Below, piece after piece: positions 1 to 8,057 of a DNA stretch of 64,000 nt. Under the pieces are notes generated by a model. The model saw only the letters and a list, made by a program, of their open reading frames with translations. It did no database searches and had not been told where the DNA came from. The translations under genes were made by a program, and so were the position numbers. Origin of the DNA: Streptomyces mirabilis (lineage in GTDB: Bacteria > Actinomycetota > Actinomycetes > Streptomycetales > Streptomycetaceae); assembly GCF_018310535.1 (NCBI RefSeq), contig NZ_CP074102.1, forward strand, positions 8,742,001 through 8,806,000, read 5' to 3'. The stretch's first letter is position 1, and every line of letters starts with the position of its first letter.

Positions 1-1098
1 GACGAGGGCAGGCGGTTGCTGCGGATCATCCGCAGAGGCACCGGTTCGGTGGTGACCTGGCGGCGGGCCCAGATGGCGCTGTTATCCGCGCAGGGCATGC
101 CCATGACGAAGATCGCCGAGGTGACGTTCACCGGTGCGGATCGGGTCCGGGACGTGATCCACAACTTCAACACCGACGGCTTCGACTCGCTCTACCCGAA
201 GTACAAAGGCGGCCGGCCAAAGACCTTCACGCTGCCCGAGCGTCGCGAGATCAAGAAGATCGCGAAGTCGAAGCCGGCCGAGCACGGCCTGCCGTTCTCG
301 ACCTGGAGCCTGGTCAAGCTGGCCGACTTCCTGGTCGCCGAGGGGGTGGTCGACGACATCAGCCACGAGGGCCTTCGGGTCCTGCTCCGCGAGGAGGGCG
401 TCTCGTTTCAACGCGTGAAGACCTGGAAGACCTCACGCGACCCGGACTACGCGGCCAAGAAAGCCCGGGTCGAGCATCTCTACGCCATTGCCGACGGCGA
501 GGTCATAGCCGAGGAAGGCGAGCCCGAAGTCGTCTTCTGCATGGACGAATTCGGGCCGCTCAACCTCCAGCCCCACCCCGGCCGTCAATGGGCCGAGCGT
601 GGCGGCCGGCACAGGGATCCCGATCGGGAGCCCCGGCCCCGCCGCCGGGCGACCTACACCCGCCCGCACGGGGTCCGGCATCTGTTCGCCGCCTACGACC
701 TCGCCAAGGACCAGCTCTACGGGCACGTCAAGAAGACCAAGAACAGGTCGAAGTTCCTGGAGTTCTGCCGCTACCTGCGCTCCCTGCACCCGATGGACGT
801 GCGCATTGCGATCGTCCGTGACAACTACTCCCCACACCTGACGACGAAGCGGTGCCAGCGCGTCGCGACGTGGGCAGCGGCGAACAACGTGGAGATCGCC
901 TACACCCCGACCAACAGCTCCTGGCTCAACCGGATCGAGGCCCAGTTCACCGCCCTGCGCCACTTCGCTCTCGACGGCACCGACCACGCCAGCCACAAGG
1001 AGCAGGGGAGCATGATCCGCCGCTATATCATCTGGCGGAACAGGCACGCTGCCGACGAACGCCTCCGCAAGGTCGTGAACAGGGCGAACGTTGCCTGA
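1..1098 (+). CDS. IS630-family transposase, 5' partial
   Basis: Cut-and-paste DDE transposase that moves its own element into TA sites. The frame is open from base 1, and the residues before the first possible start (DEGRR) fit the family N-terminus, so the gene begins upstream of the window. An N-terminal helix-turn-helix region comes first. The catalytic residues follow: Asp in VVFCMDEFG, Asp in IAIVRDNYSPH and Glu in SSWLNRIEAQF. At least 365 codons are present without interruption, so it looks functional. It is a different subtype from the IS630 transposase at 49169. The convergent secreted-protein gene ends at its border. Confidence 0.9.
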   Translation, partial: DEGRRLLRIIRRGTGSVVTWRRAQMALLSAQGMPMTKIAEVTFTGADRVRDVIHNFNTDGFDSLYPKYKGGRPKTFTLPERREIKKIAKSKPAEHGLPFSTWSLVKLADFLVAEGVVDDISHEGLRVLLREEGVSFQRVKTWKTSRDPDYAAKKARVEHLYAIADGEVIAEEGEPEVVFCMDEFGPLNLQPHPGRQWAERGGRHRDPDREPRPRRRATYTRPHGVRHLFAAYDLAKDQLYGHVKKTKNRSKFLEFCRYLRSLHPMDVRIAIVRDNYSPHLTTKRCQRVATWAAANNVEIAYTPTNSSWLNRIEAQFTALRHFALDGTDHASHKEQGSMIRRYIIWRNRHAADERLRKVVNRANVA

Positions 1099-1106
1099 TG
1101 CGGCAC
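1..1106 (+). mobile_element. IS630-family element, right part (left end outside window)
   Basis: The element consists of the transposase gene plus a short right end. The sequence reads GCGGCAC then TA at 1100-1108, so the last IS base is taken as 1106 followed by the TA target dinucleotide typical of IS630. The left inverted repeat lies before base 1 and cannot be checked. Confidence 0.7.
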
Positions 1107-1564
1107 TAGCCGAGCCGCTCCAGGATCCACTGGGGGCCGCCGTAGGGGGTTACGGTGACATGGTCGCCCTCAGTGGTCAGGCGGCCCAGCTCGCCCCGTT
1201 CGAAGGCGATGGCAACTGGCCCTTCGTCGGGCTGGCCCTGGATCGTCCACCGGTCGGGCCGGCTGCCGCACTGGTCGACGGACACGAGCGGCGGGTAGAT
1301 GGGGATGGGCGCGAGTGCCAGGCAGCGGTCTCTTCCGCGCGCCTCGACGATCTGGGCCATGCCGTCGCCCTGGTTGCGGATCTCCCATACGGGGTTCCAG
1401 TCGCAGGGCGCGAGGCGGCCGCCGTGCGGCCCTTCCGCCAGGCACGCACCAGTGCGTACATCACGGATGTAGTAGAAGCCGTCGTCGGCGGCCTGGGCGG
1501 GAGTGGCCAGCGCCATCACGGCAACGGCGGGCACGGCCAGTGACAGGATCGAGCGAATACGCAC
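1106..1564 (-). CDS. Small secreted protein, ricin-type beta-trefoil-like
   Basis: 152-residue exported protein of unknown function. Residues 1-25 form a signal peptide (MRIRS, hydrophobic core, TPAQA cleavage site). The mature part has regularly spaced Trp and Cys residues and repeats such as GACLAE...W and DRCLALA...W, resembling a carbohydrate-binding beta-trefoil (RICIN) fold; this is inferred from pattern only. The stop codon TAG at 1106-1108 overlaps the TA duplicated by the neighbouring IS630 element, so the true C-terminus may have been trimmed by the insertion. Confidence 0.65.
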   Translation of the reverse strand: MRIRSILSLAVPAVAVMALATPAQAADDGFYYIRDVRTGACLAEGPHGGRLAPCDWNPVWEIRNQGDGMAQIVEARGRDRCLALAPIPIYPPLVSVDQCGSRPDRWTIQGQPDEGPVAIAFERGELGRLTTEGDHVTVTPYGGPQWILERLG

Positions 1565-2162
1565 GGGACTCCTTAACCGGAAGAGAACGGGGAGGAAGGT
1601 GCGGGCTGACCGGCCCGCGCTGCCAAGCTCACAGAAGCCCGGCGCCCTTCCCGCTGGACTTCCACGCTATGGGCGTCGCGGCGCCCCTGAGCTGGCATCA
1701 ATGCCAAACCGCCCGTGCGGGGGCAGTGGAAGCGCGGCAGCGGTCCACCTGATGCGCCCGGTGTGCGACGGTAGCCGCAAGGGCGCGGTGAAGCGCCGGA
1801 TCCCGCCAGCCTGTGAATCCCGGATAAGCTCCCCATATCCGAGCTGCATGCTGGGTAGAGCGGCGGTGGGTGTCGCCCATACGATGATCGCGTGACGGCC
1901 CGCCGCACCCTTGGCACTGGCCCCCAGGACGCGCACAGCATCCGCGCTGCCCAGGCCGACCTCCTCGATGCAGTCCCCGGAGTCCGTCTCCCCGACCTTG
2001 ACGAGCTGCGGGCCCGTGGAGTGCTCGGCCCTTACCCGGCGACGTCCCCGAGCGAGCGGCGGACCCTTGGAGCCGGCGGCCGCGCGGTCGGCGATTCGCC
2101 CGACCTCTCAGCCTGACGCGTCCTCAGCACGCCGCGCTGAGAGCCCGATAGGGTCGCCCCGG
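1565..2162. other. Intergenic stretch without a convincing gene
   Basis: About 600 bp between two minus-strand genes. A 74-codon GTG frame at 1892-2116 (+) has no recognisable domain or clear ribosome binding site. It could be a remnant. Confidence 0.3.
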
Positions 2163-2189
2163 CGTCACAGTTATGCCATAGCTGTGACG
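2163..2189. promoter_or_regulatory. 27-bp near-perfect palindrome
   Basis: Arms CGTCACAG (2163-2170) and CTGTGACG (2182-2189) enclose TATG-C-CATA, with one mismatched pair (2171/2181). The symmetry about a single central base resembles a dimeric regulator or recombinase site more than a terminator. It lies just before the hairpin at 2193. Confidence 0.4.
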
Positions 2190-2192
2190 ACG

Positions 2193-2218
2193 AACGGCCC
2201 CTCGGATAAGGGGCCGTT
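2193..2218. terminator. 10-bp perfect hairpin terminator
   Basis: AACGGCCCCT (2193-2202), a 6-nt loop, then AGGGGCCGTT (2209-2218). It lies 24 bp beyond the stop of the minus-strand XRE gene (2242) and is followed by TT on the plus strand. It can act as a terminator for that gene. Confidence 0.65.
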
Positions 2219-2241
2219 CTTGGCGCGTCGCACCGTTGGGA

Positions 2242-2898
2242 CTACCTGAACGACGCCGCAGCAGACGTAAGTCCTGGCATCCACTGGGACTCGGGCCCCT
2301 GCAGCGCCTTCAGCCGCCGCCAGGTGAATACCCACACGTCCAAGTTCTTGTCCCGGATCCCGCAGGCGTACAAGTACGCCATGAACCGGTCGTACTTGGG
2401 CAGTTCTTCCGAGTTGAGCATGGCTCCGACGCTGCTCTTACTCAGGCGGCTCCGGCCGCGGTCCGCCAGTGTCCGCAGCGACGGCGAGCCCGCCCAGATC
2501 GGGACGGCACGCAAGGCCTCGACGAACTGGGCCGGCGTGGCCACCGTCAGCGGGTCCGGCTGTCCGAACTGCGGCAGGGGAATGTCGCTGTGGAACGCGA
2601 TCTCGGCCCGGCGTTGCCCTCGCTCCCGACCCGTGACCGCTTGATCCCAAAGTCTCAGGACCCGGGCAGCGTCGTCAGGTTCACTATCCAGAGCCTCCAG
2701 GACCTTCAGGAGGGCGTCGCGCTGGGGGAGCGTTCTGCCCAATAGCCACTGTTGCACCGACGCGGGGGACACCTGGGCGCGGTCTGACAGCCGCCTGAGC
2801 GTCGGCGAACCCTGTTTGACTCGCAACTCGCGGAGAGCATGCGCCAGCTCGGAATGCGGCATGTCCTCGCTTCTCTGGATCGTTGCCACCGCGGTCAC
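2242..2898 (-). CDS. XRE-type transcriptional regulator with duplicated HTH
   Basis: 218-residue DNA-binding protein. Residues about 15-75 form an XRE helix-turn-helix (LRELRVKQGSPTLRRLSDRA then VSPASVQQWLLGR). A second, similar HTH half is seen at about 120-175 (SPSLRTLADRG, SKSSVGAMLNSEELP). The C-terminus has the FTWRRLK segment common in Streptomyces relatives of these proteins. The start overlaps the stop of the upstream membrane-protein gene by 4 bp, so the two are translationally coupled. No enzymatic domain is present. Targets are unknown. Confidence 0.75.
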   Translation of the reverse strand: MTAVATIQRSEDMPHSELAHALRELRVKQGSPTLRRLSDRAQVSPASVQQWLLGRTLPQRDALLKVLEALDSEPDDAARVLRLWDQAVTGRERGQRRAEIAFHSDIPLPQFGQPDPLTVATPAQFVEALRAVPIWAGSPSLRTLADRGRSRLSKSSVGAMLNSEELPKYDRFMAYLYACGIRDKNLDVWVFTWRRLKALQGPESQWMPGLTSAAASFR

Positions 2899-3206
2899 CG
2901 ATGCCCTCGGCGCAGCGCGCGCTCGGAGAAGCGGAGGAGCGATCGCAGCGGCCGCGCGAGCGCGGTGGACGCTTTGTCCGCCACTCCGATGAGAAGCGCG
3001 GCCCAGAGAGCCCCGGCTACTTCCACGGCATGGCCGTGGATCCAGAGTTCACCAAGCGCGATGATCGAGGCCGTGAGTACGGCGACCGTGCCCAGAATCC
3101 GACCGAAGCCGAAGGAACGACGGGCGGGAGGACGCACGACGCATCCGTTCGCCGTCAGAGTGGCAGGCCAGAGAGCCCAACCGCCCTGCGTGCAGAGCCA
3201 CAGCAT
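2895..3206 (-). CDS. Small membrane protein, unknown function
   Basis: 103 residues with two likely transmembrane segments (about 35-55 and 62-82, ILGTVAVLTASIIALGELW and VEVAGALWAALLIGVA) and a basic C-terminal tail. It is the first gene of a two-gene unit. Its stop overlaps the start of the XRE regulator by 4 bp, suggesting co-translation and a membrane-linked partner role. The family is not recognised. A shorter start inside the frame is possible. Confidence 0.5.
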   Translation of the reverse strand: MLWLCTQGGWALWPATLTANGCVVRPPARRSFGFGRILGTVAVLTASIIALGELWIHGHAVEVAGALWAALLIGVADKASTALARPLRSLLRFSERALRRGHR

Positions 3207-3487
3207 GGAGAGACCTCCGTGAGGTTCGTCCTAGCCCGGACGTTAAGAAGGGGTTTCGCAGACCCCTGGGGCAGCACTGCGCGGCCTTGCTTCGAGCATG
3301 GCGTCACGGTGATACGAGGAGCAACTTCCATTTTATGAGGAGAGTTGGGGACTCACGACCATCAACTGTTCAGTCGGTCAGCAGCTCCAAGCCGCAGCGC
3401 AGGACATGGAGTACTCGCCAACCGTTGCTGCCGCTCCAAGACCGTCCAGGAGTGTCCAAGAACGTCCACTAGGGTGCGTTTTAGAAG

Positions 3488-4389
3488 TTGATCAAGCTCT
3501 GTAATGATCAACGCGTGGAACGTGGGGATCTGACGAGTGCGCAGTGGGCCAGGCTGGAGCCGTTGTTGCCGGTGGGGAAGAAGCCGGGACGGCCTCCGGT
3601 CTGGTCCAAGCGGCAACTGATAGACGGCATTCGGTGGCGGACACGGACGGGTGCGCCGTGGCGGGACGTGCCGATCAGGTACGGCGAGTGGGAAACCGTC
3701 TATGGGTTGTTCCGGCGTTGGCAGCGCGATGGGACCTGGAAGCGAATCCTCAAACAGCTCCAGGCCCGGGCCGACGCCGACGGGCTGATCACCTGGGACG
3801 TCAGCGTCGACTCCACCATCGCCCGCGCACACCAGCATGCCGCCGGCGCCCGAAAAAGGGGGCTCTCCAACGAGAACCGCCCGGCGGCGTCGACAGCGAA
3901 CCGGCCGACCACGGACTCGGACGCTCCCGGGGCGGACTGACGACCAAGCTCCACCTCGCGGTCGAGCAGGGGCAGAAGCCGCTGTCCCTGGTCATCACCG
4001 CTGGCCACCGCCATGACAGCCCGCAGTTCCAGAATGTGCTCGACCGCGTCAGTGTCCCGCGCGTCGGTCCGGGACGCCCGCGCACCAAGCCCCACAAGGT
4101 CCGCGCGGATAGGGCGTACGGCTCTCGCGCGAACCGCGCCTACCTGCGCAGACGCGGCATCCGCTGCACCATCCCGGAGAAGACCGACCAGATCCGCAAC
4201 CGAAAGAAGCGTGGCATGCGCGGCGGCAGGCCACCGAAGTTCGACAAGGCCGACTATCGCGAACGCCACGCTGTCGAATGCGGAATCAACCGCCTCAAGA
4301 GGCACCGGGCCGTCGCGACTCGATACGACAAACTCGCCGTCCGCTACGAAGCCACCGTGGTCATCGCGGCGATCAACGAGTGGCTGTGA
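3488..4389 (+). CDS. IS5-family (IS427 group) transposase, -1 frameshift
   Basis: DDE transposase in two overlapping frames: the first reading frame 3488-3940 (DUF4096-type N-terminus, [14 protein letters not shown]), the second ending at 4389 with RSRGGLTTK, the [11 protein letters not shown] motif and the C-terminal [14 protein letters not shown] helix holding the catalytic Glu. A slippery run C-GAA-AAA-GGG near 3850-3862 would shift the ribosome by -1 and join the frames into one protein of about 300 residues, as is usual in this IS group. No internal stop lies in the joined frame, so it may be active. Confidence 0.85.
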
Positions 4390-4422
4390 GGGCCGAGCGG
4401 CGCGCATCGCGCCGCACGAGGT

Positions 4423-4791
4423 TCATCGCGCTGGTTCCACCGGTGGCCACGGAGCCCAGGGAAGAGCTTTACGCCAGCCCGGCCGCCCCCGGGCCCAGTC
4501 CTGAAGCACTTCGGCTACAGGTTCCACGGCGAACACCTCGTGCTCACGCGGCACCCGGGCGTGGAAGTGCCTGTCCGGGCCACCCTCGAGGTATTCAACC
4601 CGGTAGCTGAGGTCGTCGTTGAGATAGACCTGCATGTAGTGCTGGCCGACAGGTTCGAGGTCGAGCCGCTGGACAACTACAAATCGCCAAGTCAGGCTCA
4701 TGTCGGCCAGTAGATCGTGCAGATGTTCGTCAGACGGGTCGTCCCATGACGTCCCGTCCCACTCAATCGCCCGCAGTACCGGTGTTGCCAT
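4423..4791 (-). CDS. Accessory gene in IS5 element, small acidic protein
   Basis: 122-residue cytoplasmic protein of unknown function, rich in Asp, Glu and Trp (pattern WDGTSWDDPSDEHLHDLL, RHFHARVPREHEVFAVEPV). It has no signal peptide or membrane segment. Size and composition resemble polymorphic-toxin immunity proteins, but no family is assigned. It lies entirely between the two inverted repeats of the IS5 element and reads against the transposase, with a 33-bp gap between the stop codons. It would therefore move with the element. Confidence 0.65.
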   Translation of the reverse strand: MATPVLRAIEWDGTSWDDPSDEHLHDLLADMSLTWRFVVVQRLDLEPVGQHYMQVYLNDDLSYRVEYLEGGPDRHFHARVPREHEVFAVEPVAEVLQDWARGRPGWRKALPWAPWPPVEPAR

Positions 4792-4949
4792 GAGGGCGAC
4801 TGTACTGGCCGATCATGCTGCGGACATCAGCGGACGGCCGCTTATGAAACGCACCCTAGCCAGGGACAACTTGTCCGGGGTTAGAACTGCCCTTCATCCG
4901 GTCTCCGGTTCGCGTCAAGATTGTCCTGTCGAACAGAGGAGGTCGGACG

Positions 4950-5771
4950 ATGGACCGGGCGTTGCTGGCGGATTTTCTCCGAGCGCGTCGTGAGGCGTTG
5001 CAGCCGGAGGATGTCGGGCTTCCCCGCGGGCAGCGGCGCCGCACCGGCGGGCTGCGGCGCGAGGAGGTAGCGGTGCTGGCCGGGATGTCGGCCGACTACT
5101 ACAGCCGAATCGAGCAGCAGCGGGGTCCGGCGCCGTCGGAGCGGATGCTTGTCGCGCTCGCCCGGGCGCTGCGCCTCAACCAGAGCGAGCAAGACCACCT
5201 CTTCATCCTGGGCGGGAACCCGGCGCCGCGGCGGATCCCGCGGGACGATTACATCGGTCCCACGATGACGCGGATCGTCGCCGGCCTCTCGGACGTGCCC
5301 GCCATCGTGCTGTCACGGCTCGGCGAGGCGTTGCTGCAGACGCCCCCGGCGGTCGCCCTGCTCGGTGACTACACCCAGTACTCGGGCATGTCCCGTTACC
5401 TGGTCTACCGTTGGTTCACCGGTGATCCGCGGGTTCGTGGCCTGTACCCCGTCGAGGATCATCCGATACGGGGCAGGGTCTTTGCCGCGGAGATCCGGGA
5501 CGCGTACACGGCGGATCCCACAGGGAGGGCCGGCGAGATCGTCGCGGCGCTGCTGGAGGCCAGTTCCGAGTTCGCGAACATCTGGCGGTTGCACGAGGTG
5601 GGAGTGACCCACCATCACGATCTCAAGCGCTACCTGCACCCCGAGTTGGGGGAGCTGGAGCTGTACGCCGAGATGCTGTTGGATCCGGAGCAGTGCCACA
5701 CGCTGCTGGTGTTCACCGCCGTGCCCGGTTCCCCGAGCCACGGCAAGCTTCAGCTCCTGACCGCCGTCTAG
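4950..5771 (+). CDS. XRE regulator with MmyB-like ligand-binding domain
   Basis: 273-residue transcription factor. Residues 1-75 form the HTH (GLRREEVAVLAGMSADYYSRIEQ). Residues about 100-265 match the MmyB-like ligand-binding domain (YSGMSRYLVYRWFTGDPRVR, ELYAEMLLDPEQCHTLLVF). A strong ribosome binding site (GAGGAGG) precedes the ATG by 7 bp. It heads a co-directional run of five genes and lies 113 bp upstream of an oxidoreductase. In this family such regulators usually control the adjacent oxidoreductase gene. The inverted repeat at 5835 is a plausible operator. Confidence 0.9.
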   Translation: MDRALLADFLRARREALQPEDVGLPRGQRRRTGGLRREEVAVLAGMSADYYSRIEQQRGPAPSERMLVALARALRLNQSEQDHLFILGGNPAPRRIPRDDYIGPTMTRIVAGLSDVPAIVLSRLGEALLQTPPAVALLGDYTQYSGMSRYLVYRWFTGDPRVRGLYPVEDHPIRGRVFAAEIRDAYTADPTGRAGEIVAALLEASSEFANIWRLHEVGVTHHHDLKRYLHPELGELELYAEMLLDPEQCHTLLVFTAVPGSPSHGKLQLLTAV

Positions 5772-5834
5772 CGGCTGTCGTCCCTCACACACCTGAAGGC
5801 ACTGCCTCGAAGCCGAGGTGTGCCCGGGTCTCAC

Positions 5835-5856
5835 GATGCTTCAGATTCGAAGCATC
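5835..5856. promoter_or_regulatory. Inverted repeat, candidate operator
   Basis: GATGCTTC (5835-5842), a 6-bp spacer, then GAAGCATC (5849-5856), a perfect 8-bp repeat. It ends 28 bp before the oxidoreductase start and follows the regulator gene. A binding site for the MmyB-type regulator is the simplest reading; a weak terminator is the alternative. Confidence 0.5.
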
Positions 5857-5884
5857 TTCTCTGCCATGAAAGGTGGCATTTGTC

Positions 5885-6826
5885 ATGAAAGCAGTGCGTT
5901 TCCATGAGTACGGCACTCCGGACGTCTTGCGTTACGAGGACGTGGAACAGCCGGTCCCCGCAGCCGGGGAGGTGCGGATCCGGGTGGCGGCGACGTCGTT
6001 CAACCCGGTCGACGGCAACATCCGTGCGGGCTTCATGAAGGGCCCCATCCCGGTGACCCTGCCGCACACCCCCGGCATCGACGTCGCGGGCACGGTCGAC
6101 GCCCTGGGCGAGGGCGCGGACAGGGTCAGGGCGGGTGACCAGGTCGTCGGCTTCCTGCCGATGACCGGTGCCGGCGCGGCGGCGGAGTACGTGCTCGCAC
6201 CGGCCGGCCTGCTGACGGCAGCGCCGGCGAGCATCCCGCTGGCCGATGCGGGCGGGCTGCCGCTGGTCGGGCTCACCGCCTGGCAGGCCCTCTTCGACCA
6301 CGCCAAGCTCACTGCTGGCCAACGGGTGCTGATCAACGGTGCGGGCGGCGCGGTCGGCGGCTACGCCGTCCAGCTGGCCAAGCACGCCGGCGCACACGTG
6401 ATCGCCACGGCCGGGCCGCGTAGCAGCGAACGCGTCAGGACGGCGGGTGCCGATGAGGTGTTCGGCCACGGGGTCCCCGAGCTGTCCGCGCTGGTCGACG
6501 TCGTGCTCAACCTCGCGCCGGTCGATCCGATGCAATTGGCCGCGCTGACCTCCGTGGTCCGCGACGGCGGCATCGTGGTGAACACCACGGTGTGGATGCC
6601 CGCGCCTTCCGACGAGGAACGCGGCGTGCGCGGCGTCAACCTCTTCGTCAACAGCGACGCCGCGCAGCTCGCGAGGCTGGTGACGCTGGTCGACTCCGGA
6701 GCGCTGCACGTCGACATCGCCCGACGGGTGCCGCTGGCCGAGCTGCCGGCGCTGCACGCGGAGGCCGCAAAAGGCGCGCTCTCCGGCAAGGTCCTCGTCC
6801 TTCCCACCGTCGCTTCTCTCACCTAG
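5885..6826 (+). CDS. NADP-dependent quinone-type oxidoreductase (MDR family)
   Basis: 313-residue medium-chain dehydrogenase/reductase. The N-terminal GroES-like domain (MKAVRFHEYGTPDVLRYEDV) is followed by the nucleotide-binding domain with GAGGAVGGYAVQLAKHAGA at about 150-168. The structural-zinc cysteines are absent, as in quinone oxidoreductases, so reduction of an enone or quinone with NAD(P)H is likely. ATG 5885 is chosen because AAAGGTGG lies 8 bp upstream; a GTG 12 bp earlier is less likely. It sits between the MmyB-type regulator and the esterase. Confidence 0.9.
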   Translation: MKAVRFHEYGTPDVLRYEDVEQPVPAAGEVRIRVAATSFNPVDGNIRAGFMKGPIPVTLPHTPGIDVAGTVDALGEGADRVRAGDQVVGFLPMTGAGAAAEYVLAPAGLLTAAPASIPLADAGGLPLVGLTAWQALFDHAKLTAGQRVLINGAGGAVGGYAVQLAKHAGAHVIATAGPRSSERVRTAGADEVFGHGVPELSALVDVVLNLAPVDPMQLAALTSVVRDGGIVVNTTVWMPAPSDEERGVRGVNLFVNSDAAQLARLVTLVDSGALHVDIARRVPLAELPALHAEAAKGALSGKVLVLPTVASLT

Positions 6827-6840
6827 GCGGCCTTCTTCGG

Positions 6841-7022
6841 CACGGCGATCGCGTCGCGTCTCCCTACAAGCGGTCGAGCCATCGCGGGGGGCTGCGCTCT
6901 GCCGGACCTGGCAGAGCGCAGCCCCAGCAATTCATGCCAGCCGCAGCCGAATCCTGCTGGGGCCACACCGCTCCTACGCATCACACCAGCTCAGACCCAT
7001 GAGCCAAAAAGATAGGACAGCC
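6841..7022 (+). other. Orphan IS110-type left-end sequence without transposase
   Basis: The stretch begins GCGATCGCGTCGCGTCTCCC (6846-6865) and ends near CCAGCTCAGACCCA and GATAGGAC. These blocks recur in the same order next to the IS110 transposase at 53469 (54725-54893) and, inverted and more diverged, before the one at 60368. No transposase lies beside it. The middle differs from the other copies and contains a 16-bp hairpin. It ends at the esterase start codon and may supply its promoter or ribosome binding site (AGGACA). Confidence 0.6.
6888..6925 (+). terminator. 16-bp perfect hairpin
   Basis: GGGGCTGCGCTCTGCC (6888-6903), loop GGACCT, then its exact complement (6910-6925). It lies 62 bp after the oxidoreductase stop. 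It probably ends that transcript, or is a structural part of the IS110-like left-end RNA. Confidence 0.65.
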
Positions 7023-7973
7023 ATGTCACTCGGTTTCGACCCCGAGTTCGCCCAGGTTTTCGCCCCCATGGCCGAGGCCATGGCCCACGCCACACCCCCG
7101 GCGGTCGGCGACGTGCCCGCCCGCCGCGCCATGTGGGAGCCGATCATCGGTGCCGCCTCGGCGGCCCAGCCGATCCCGACCGACGTCACGACCGCCGAGC
7201 ACCACGCAACCGCCGACGACGGCACACAGATCACCATGCGCTGGTACGCCAAGACCGGCGCTGCAGCAGGGCCGGCGGTGCTGTTCTTCCACGGCGGCGG
7301 CTACATCTTCGGCCACATCGACCTGTTCGACGGACCGGTCTCGCGCTACGTCTCCGCCAGCGGCGTGCCGATGCTGTCGGTCGAATACCGCCGCGCCCCC
7401 GAGCATCCGTTCCCGACGCCGGTCGAGGACGCCTACGCCGCCCTGTGCTGGCTGCACGAACACGCCGGCGAACTAGGCGTCGACCGGGGCCGGATCGCAG
7501 TGATGGGCGACAGCGCCGGAGGCGGACTTGCCGCGGCTCTGTCGATCCCCACCCGGGAGCGTGGCGGTCCGGCAATCGCCCGGCAGATCCTGCTCATGCC
7601 GATGCTCGACGACCGCACCACCACGCCCGACCCGCACATCGAGCCATACCTCCTGTGGTCCTACGACGACAGCCGCACCGCGTGGCCGGCGTTGCTCGGC
7701 GACGCGGCGGGCAGGCCGGACGTGCCCGCCACGGCGGCTCCCGCCCGTCTCGAGGGCGCGACCGGGCTGCCCCCGGCCTACATCGAGGTCGGCCAGCTCG
7801 ACGCCTTCCGCGACGAGGACCTCGCCTACGCGACCAAGCTCAGCCGGGCCGGCGTCCCTGTGGAGTTCCACCTGCACCCCGGCGTCCCGCACGAGTACGA
7901 CTCCATCGCCTTCACCACCGACGTCGCTCGCCGCGCCATCGCCGACCGCGTCCGCGTCCTCGCCTCCCTCTAG
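7023..7973 (+). CDS. Alpha/beta hydrolase, hormone-sensitive lipase (HSL) type
   Basis: 316-residue carboxylesterase. The oxyanion-hole motif HGGG is at 90-93, the nucleophile Ser164 in GDSAGG, and the probable acid and base are Asp260 (GQLDAFRDE) and His290 (GVPHEYD). This is the complete HSL-type catalytic set. It lacks a signal peptide, so it should act on small esters in the cytoplasm. ATG 7023 is preferred because AGGACA lies just upstream; an in-frame ATG at 6999 lies inside the IS110-like sequence. It is followed by SRPBCC and cupin genes in the same direction. Confidence 0.9.
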   Translation: MSLGFDPEFAQVFAPMAEAMAHATPPAVGDVPARRAMWEPIIGAASAAQPIPTDVTTAEHHATADDGTQITMRWYAKTGAAAGPAVLFFHGGGYIFGHIDLFDGPVSRYVSASGVPMLSVEYRRAPEHPFPTPVEDAYAALCWLHEHAGELGVDRGRIAVMGDSAGGGLAAALSIPTRERGGPAIARQILLMPMLDDRTTTPDPHIEPYLLWSYDDSRTAWPALLGDAAGRPDVPATAAPARLEGATGLPPAYIEVGQLDAFRDEDLAYATKLSRAGVPVEFHLHPGVPHEYDSIAFTTDVARRAIADRVRVLASL

Positions 7974-8057
7974 CCCCTTCCCTCGACCCGCTCGGCCTCG
8001 CCCTTCCACGGCGGCTACACCGACTACCGCATCCTCCCCACCACGGAGAGCTGAACC

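Larger units (their letters stand above)
3472..4856 (+). mobile_element. IS5-family element with an accessory gene
   Basis: Terminal inverted repeats start GGGTGCGTTT at both ends (3472-3487 and 4841-4856, 14 of 16 identical). Both are flanked by TA within a CTAG context (3470-3471, 4857-4858). The 1385-bp interior holds a frameshifted transposase (3488-4389) and a convergent gene (4423-4791) that is not needed for transposition. An IS427-type IS5 element is normally only slightly longer than its transposase. Confidence 0.85.
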
